64,000 nt of DNA from Volvariella volvacea V23 (lineage: Eukaryota; Basidiomycota; Agaricomycetes; Agaricales; Pluteaceae): NCBI GenBank assembly GCA_000349905.1, contig KB722741.1, forward strand, positions 1,338,103-1,402,102. The letters run 5' to 3'. Shown here piece by piece: positions 61,641 to 64,000 of this stretch (the first letter of the stretch is position 1; every line of letters begins with the position of its first letter). Both the position numbers and the translations under genes were made by a program. A model generated the notes under the pieces. The model was not told the DNA's origin. It did not search any database and saw nothing but the letters and a program-made list of their open reading frames with translations.

Positions 61641-62013
61641 GGATATTTGGGATATTTGTACCCCTTTTTTACGTTGAGCATTGGACATTTATTGATAGTG
61701 TTTTCTGATATGGACAGTACTAGTGAATACGCTCAAATACCGGATAATGTAATGCCATGATGGTAGGCACTGTGGTACCTAAGAGGCTTGACGAACCTCA
61801 AGAGGCACACAGCCTTCGAATCTCTGATGGCTGCAAAATTGAATGTTAACTATAATTCGGGCACAGTTACAGGAAAGCTAGCTCATTGTTGCATGTTGGT
61901 CACAACGCGAAGGCAAAAAACGGTAGGGGCTACCACTCGAACTTCAAACAAACTCCTAATATTAGGAGTACAAACTGGTTGATATTGAAGCCTTAATTTA
62001 CAAGTTTACATAT
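61641..62013. other. Convergent spacer after the permease
   Basis: About 370 bp between the permease stop and the stop of the minus-strand membrane-protein fragment. The frame at 61788-61982 has no recognised motif. Confidence 0.4.
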
Positions 62014-62340
62014 CTACACAGCCTGGGCAGGCGCAACCGGCACACTCCCTGAAGATGGCAGGGTACTAATTGTACCATGAATCTGCGCTTTATGTTCGCT
62101 ACCCAGATTCATAACCTTCCGATACGCCGTCCAAACTGAATCATCTTTATTCACACCCCATCCCCTTGCCTTATCCTGTTTGCCCAATTCTTCCAACACT
62201 CTACCCCAGTAAAGCACCATCATGCTGTATATCAACGACCCAGTCATGAGGCGTACATAGAAGAGTGCGTTGATATTGGAGAATGCGAAGCCGATGAGCA
62301 AGATCCAGCTCGTGCCGAATATAAGACTACCTAGGCCCTG
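62014..62340 (-). CDS. C-terminal exon of an integral membrane protein (5' part not found)
   Basis: A minus-strand exon begins after an acceptor (TTTCAG) at about 62340 and reads GLGSLIFGTSWILLIGFAFS, then NINALFYVRLMTGSLIYSMM and VLYWGRVLEELGKQDKARGW. It ends SSGSVPVAPAQAV at TAG 62014-62016. It holds two hydrophobic segments and a hydrophilic tail of about 60 residues. The composition is coding-like and the frame is uninterrupted, so it is probably a real terminal exon. The upstream exons are not evident. A LINE remnant starts about 290 bp upstream, so the gene may have been interrupted, or its earlier exons lie beyond the insertion within 63.5-64.0 kb or outside the window. I do not recognise the family. 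Confidence 0.5.
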   Translation of the reverse strand, partial: QGLGSLIFGTSWILLIGFAFSNINALFYVRLMTGSLIYSMMVLYWGRVLEELGKQDKARGWGVNKDDSVWTAYRKVMNLGSEHKAQIHGTISTLPSSGSVPVAPAQAV

Positions 62341-62631
62341 AAATAGTGAAGTGACTGTTTGCCTGTTGATTCAAGGAGCCGGGGCCATTTGGCCTTGCCA
62401 AGGTAGGATTCAAAAATCGCGGCTGATTTCCTCTCGCACAAGGACAGGAAGTGCACAAGGATATGAAGCAATAGCACCGAACAATGCGCAGATAAGGAGA
62501 GAAGCTCTAGATAGAGAGGGTGAATAGGCGTCGTGACTATCCATGTTGCATTGGCATCAGCAATCCATCGGACATTCTAGGGTGGCTAGGGCAACTAGAG
62601 ATCTAGTAGGTCCTATTCCTAGGTCTTCTAG

Positions 62632-63554
62632 CAAGTAGTACAACTTGACTATATACGATATGCCATCCAAGATGCCACGGGGAAGACCCCCGCCGATAAA
62701 CAGATATGGCAATCAATCCGACACAAAGACATAGCCCGCACAACGAGAGTATTTCTCTGGAGAGCAATCCATGGCTCACTACGGTGTGGCAAATACTGGC
62801 GACACCTCGAGAACTTTGAACACAGGGAAGTCTGCCATGTCTGCAGGGGGGAAGAATCACTTGCCCACATCCTAACAGAATGTACTGCTAATGGACAGGC
62901 GACAATTTGGCAGGCGGCACAATCCTTGCTCGCACAAAAAGGGATTCCCTGGAACAACCCTACCCTTGGGCTCCTCCTAGGAAGCCCGCTGATCAAAATA
63001 CCAGGACAGAATGGCAAACCCAGTGCCTGCCTCACCCGGCTACACCGAATTGTCATATCAGAGTTGATACATCTAATATGGCCGCTGCGCTGCGAATGGG
63101 TAATAGGCAGGAGTGGCGACCCAACTCGACAAGTGAGTGCAGCTGAGGCCGAAAACAGATGGTACACTACCATCGAGCGCCGAATGCACTTTGATGCACT
63201 GGCAATGGACTACACCCGCTACGGGAAAAAGGCGCTGCAGACCGCGACAGTTGCCTAACCTGGAAAGGTGTAATACAGGACGAGGCTGCGTTAGCCCCGG
63301 ACTGGGCTAGGAGAGTCGGGGTTTTAGTGGGTAGAGGGGTGGCACGGCCTCCAGGCCAGAATCGCTAGTAAGCGTTACGCCACCTCGAGCCCCACACTAC
63401 ATTAGCCAGCCATATGGCAGGCGATGTGTGCGTAAGGGCATTTCCTCGAGGATGGTGTCTTTCTCCTACCAGGGCACCCCCTGGTAAATCGCTGGGTGCT
63501 GAGGCTGGCCACTGGCAGTCGTCGCTTCCCACTAGTGCCAACCAAAAAAAAAAT
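62632..63554 (+). mobile_element. 3' end of a 5'-truncated non-LTR retrotransposon (LINE)
   Basis: From 62632 to the TAA at 63256-63258 the plus strand is open for about 208 codons. It reads QLDYIRYAIQDATGKTPADK, IWQSIRHKDIARTTRVFLWR, then a Cys/His knuckle CHVCRGEESLAHILTEC. It continues WQAAQSLLAQKGIPW, LHRIVISELIHLIWPLRCEW and YTTIERRMHFDALAMD. This matches the region after RNase H in fungal non-LTR retrotransposons, which often carry a zf-RVT-type C-x2-C...H-x4-C knuckle. No reverse transcriptase or endonuclease is present, so the copy is 5'-truncated and cannot move by itself. About 285 bp of 3' untranslated sequence ends in an A-rich tail (63543-63554), as LINE insertions do. I did not find a convincing target-site duplication. 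The true 5' edge may be somewhat left of 62632. Confidence 0.8.
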
Positions 63555-64000
63555 AGTTAAAACATGGATTACATAGAGTTGTAGCTAATTAATTCGTGTG
63601 AATGATGGTCAATATAGCTATTGATGAAGAGGTTTTCGAAGGCATTCAAGGTGGATTGATAAGGGAAATTGACTAGAACACAAGACAACCCAAAGTTGGT
63701 CATAAGGTGGGCAGCACGCAACATGGAATTCCGAGTCCGGAACATAAGCGTAATAAGCGTAAGGCTCAGTCTTTTCTTTCGCCCATAAAAATGCGGCAAT
63801 TTCCGGTCCTCACTGCTGTATTGTGTTGACAAGCAAATCAAGACAACGTCACGTGAAGTATAATTGCCACAGGCTTGAGCCACTCTCGACTATTCATCAT
63901 CTATCATGCCATCGCGGAAAGGCAGTGAATTGCGACAACTTACCGCAGAATCCCAACAACCCACAGAGCACTTCGTATACTGCTGTCTCCTCAATAAGCA
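63555..64000. other. Right edge: unassigned, possible gene start on the plus strand
   Basis: Minus-strand frame 63569-63883 has no recognised motif. On the plus strand an ATG at 63906 opens a frame reading MPSRKGSELRQLTAESQQPT that stays open to the window end (about 31 codons). It could be the start of a gene continuing beyond 64000. Too little is visible to name it. Confidence 0.3.

Noticed and set aside
62649..63173. A 174-codon minus-strand frame over the LINE remnant
   Set aside because: It is the antisense shadow of the plus-strand retrotransposon frame that carries the Cys/His knuckle.

Overview
This window looks like nuclear DNA from a filamentous basidiomycete, probably an Agaricomycete. 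The genes are broken by many short GT-AG introns (about 45-90 nt) and sit close together on both strands. The families fit: a WOPR regulator, a bicupin oxalate decarboxylase, type-B carboxylesterase, Dal5-like permease and fungal forkhead proteins. A fungal-type non-LTR retrotransposon 3' end lies near the right edge. I saw no bacterial-style operons, CRISPR array or prophage. Genus cannot be read from the sequence. All exon structures are hand-built from splice signals, reading-frame continuity and recognised protein motifs.

Layout. 1-273: C-terminus of a His/Gly-rich protein. 994-1083: intron-containing tRNA-Phe. 2335-4564: conserved fungal protein of unknown role. 5989-7838: forkhead protein 1. 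8.24-11.32 kb: a segment repeated in inverted orientation at 42.22-44.43 kb; each copy carries an F-box/LRR-type gene (broken at 8.3 kb, intact at 43-44 kb) and an opposing small gene. 11.6-17.1 kb: three minus-strand genes (succinate dehydrogenase cytochrome b subunit, MINDY deubiquitinase, secreted carboxylesterase). 19.5-20.8 kb: proteasome chaperone Nas6/gankyrin. 21.6-23.4 kb: WOPR transcription factor. 28.2-30.5 kb: forkhead protein 2. 35.2-40.2 kb: acidic protein, Thg1 and protein phosphatase methylesterase. 46.2-48.7 kb: oxalate decarboxylase. 50.5-54.0 kb: HINT3-like HIT protein head-to-head with SAGA deubiquitinase Ubp8. 55.5-58.3 kb: ribosome-biogenesis ATPase Rix7. 59.0-61.6 kb: MFS permease. 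62.0-63.6 kb: membrane-protein fragment and LINE remnant.

The genes do not form one pathway. Housekeeping functions (respiration, tRNA maturation, ribosome assembly, PP2A control, ubiquitin-proteasome) are mixed with lifestyle genes (esterase, oxalate breakdown, permease, transcription factors). Several loci belong to ubiquitin/proteasome biology (MINDY, Nas6, Ubp8, two F-box copies), probably by chance. The main unexplained structure is the inverted duplication with its decaying F-box copy and convergent small gene. The two forkhead paralogs, the 28-bp spacing between the HINT3-like and Ubp8 start codons, and the large insertion in Thg1 are the next most notable. Large stretches (17.1-19.5, 23.4-28.2, 30.5-35.2, 40.2-42.2, 44.4-46.2 kb) hold no gene I could name.
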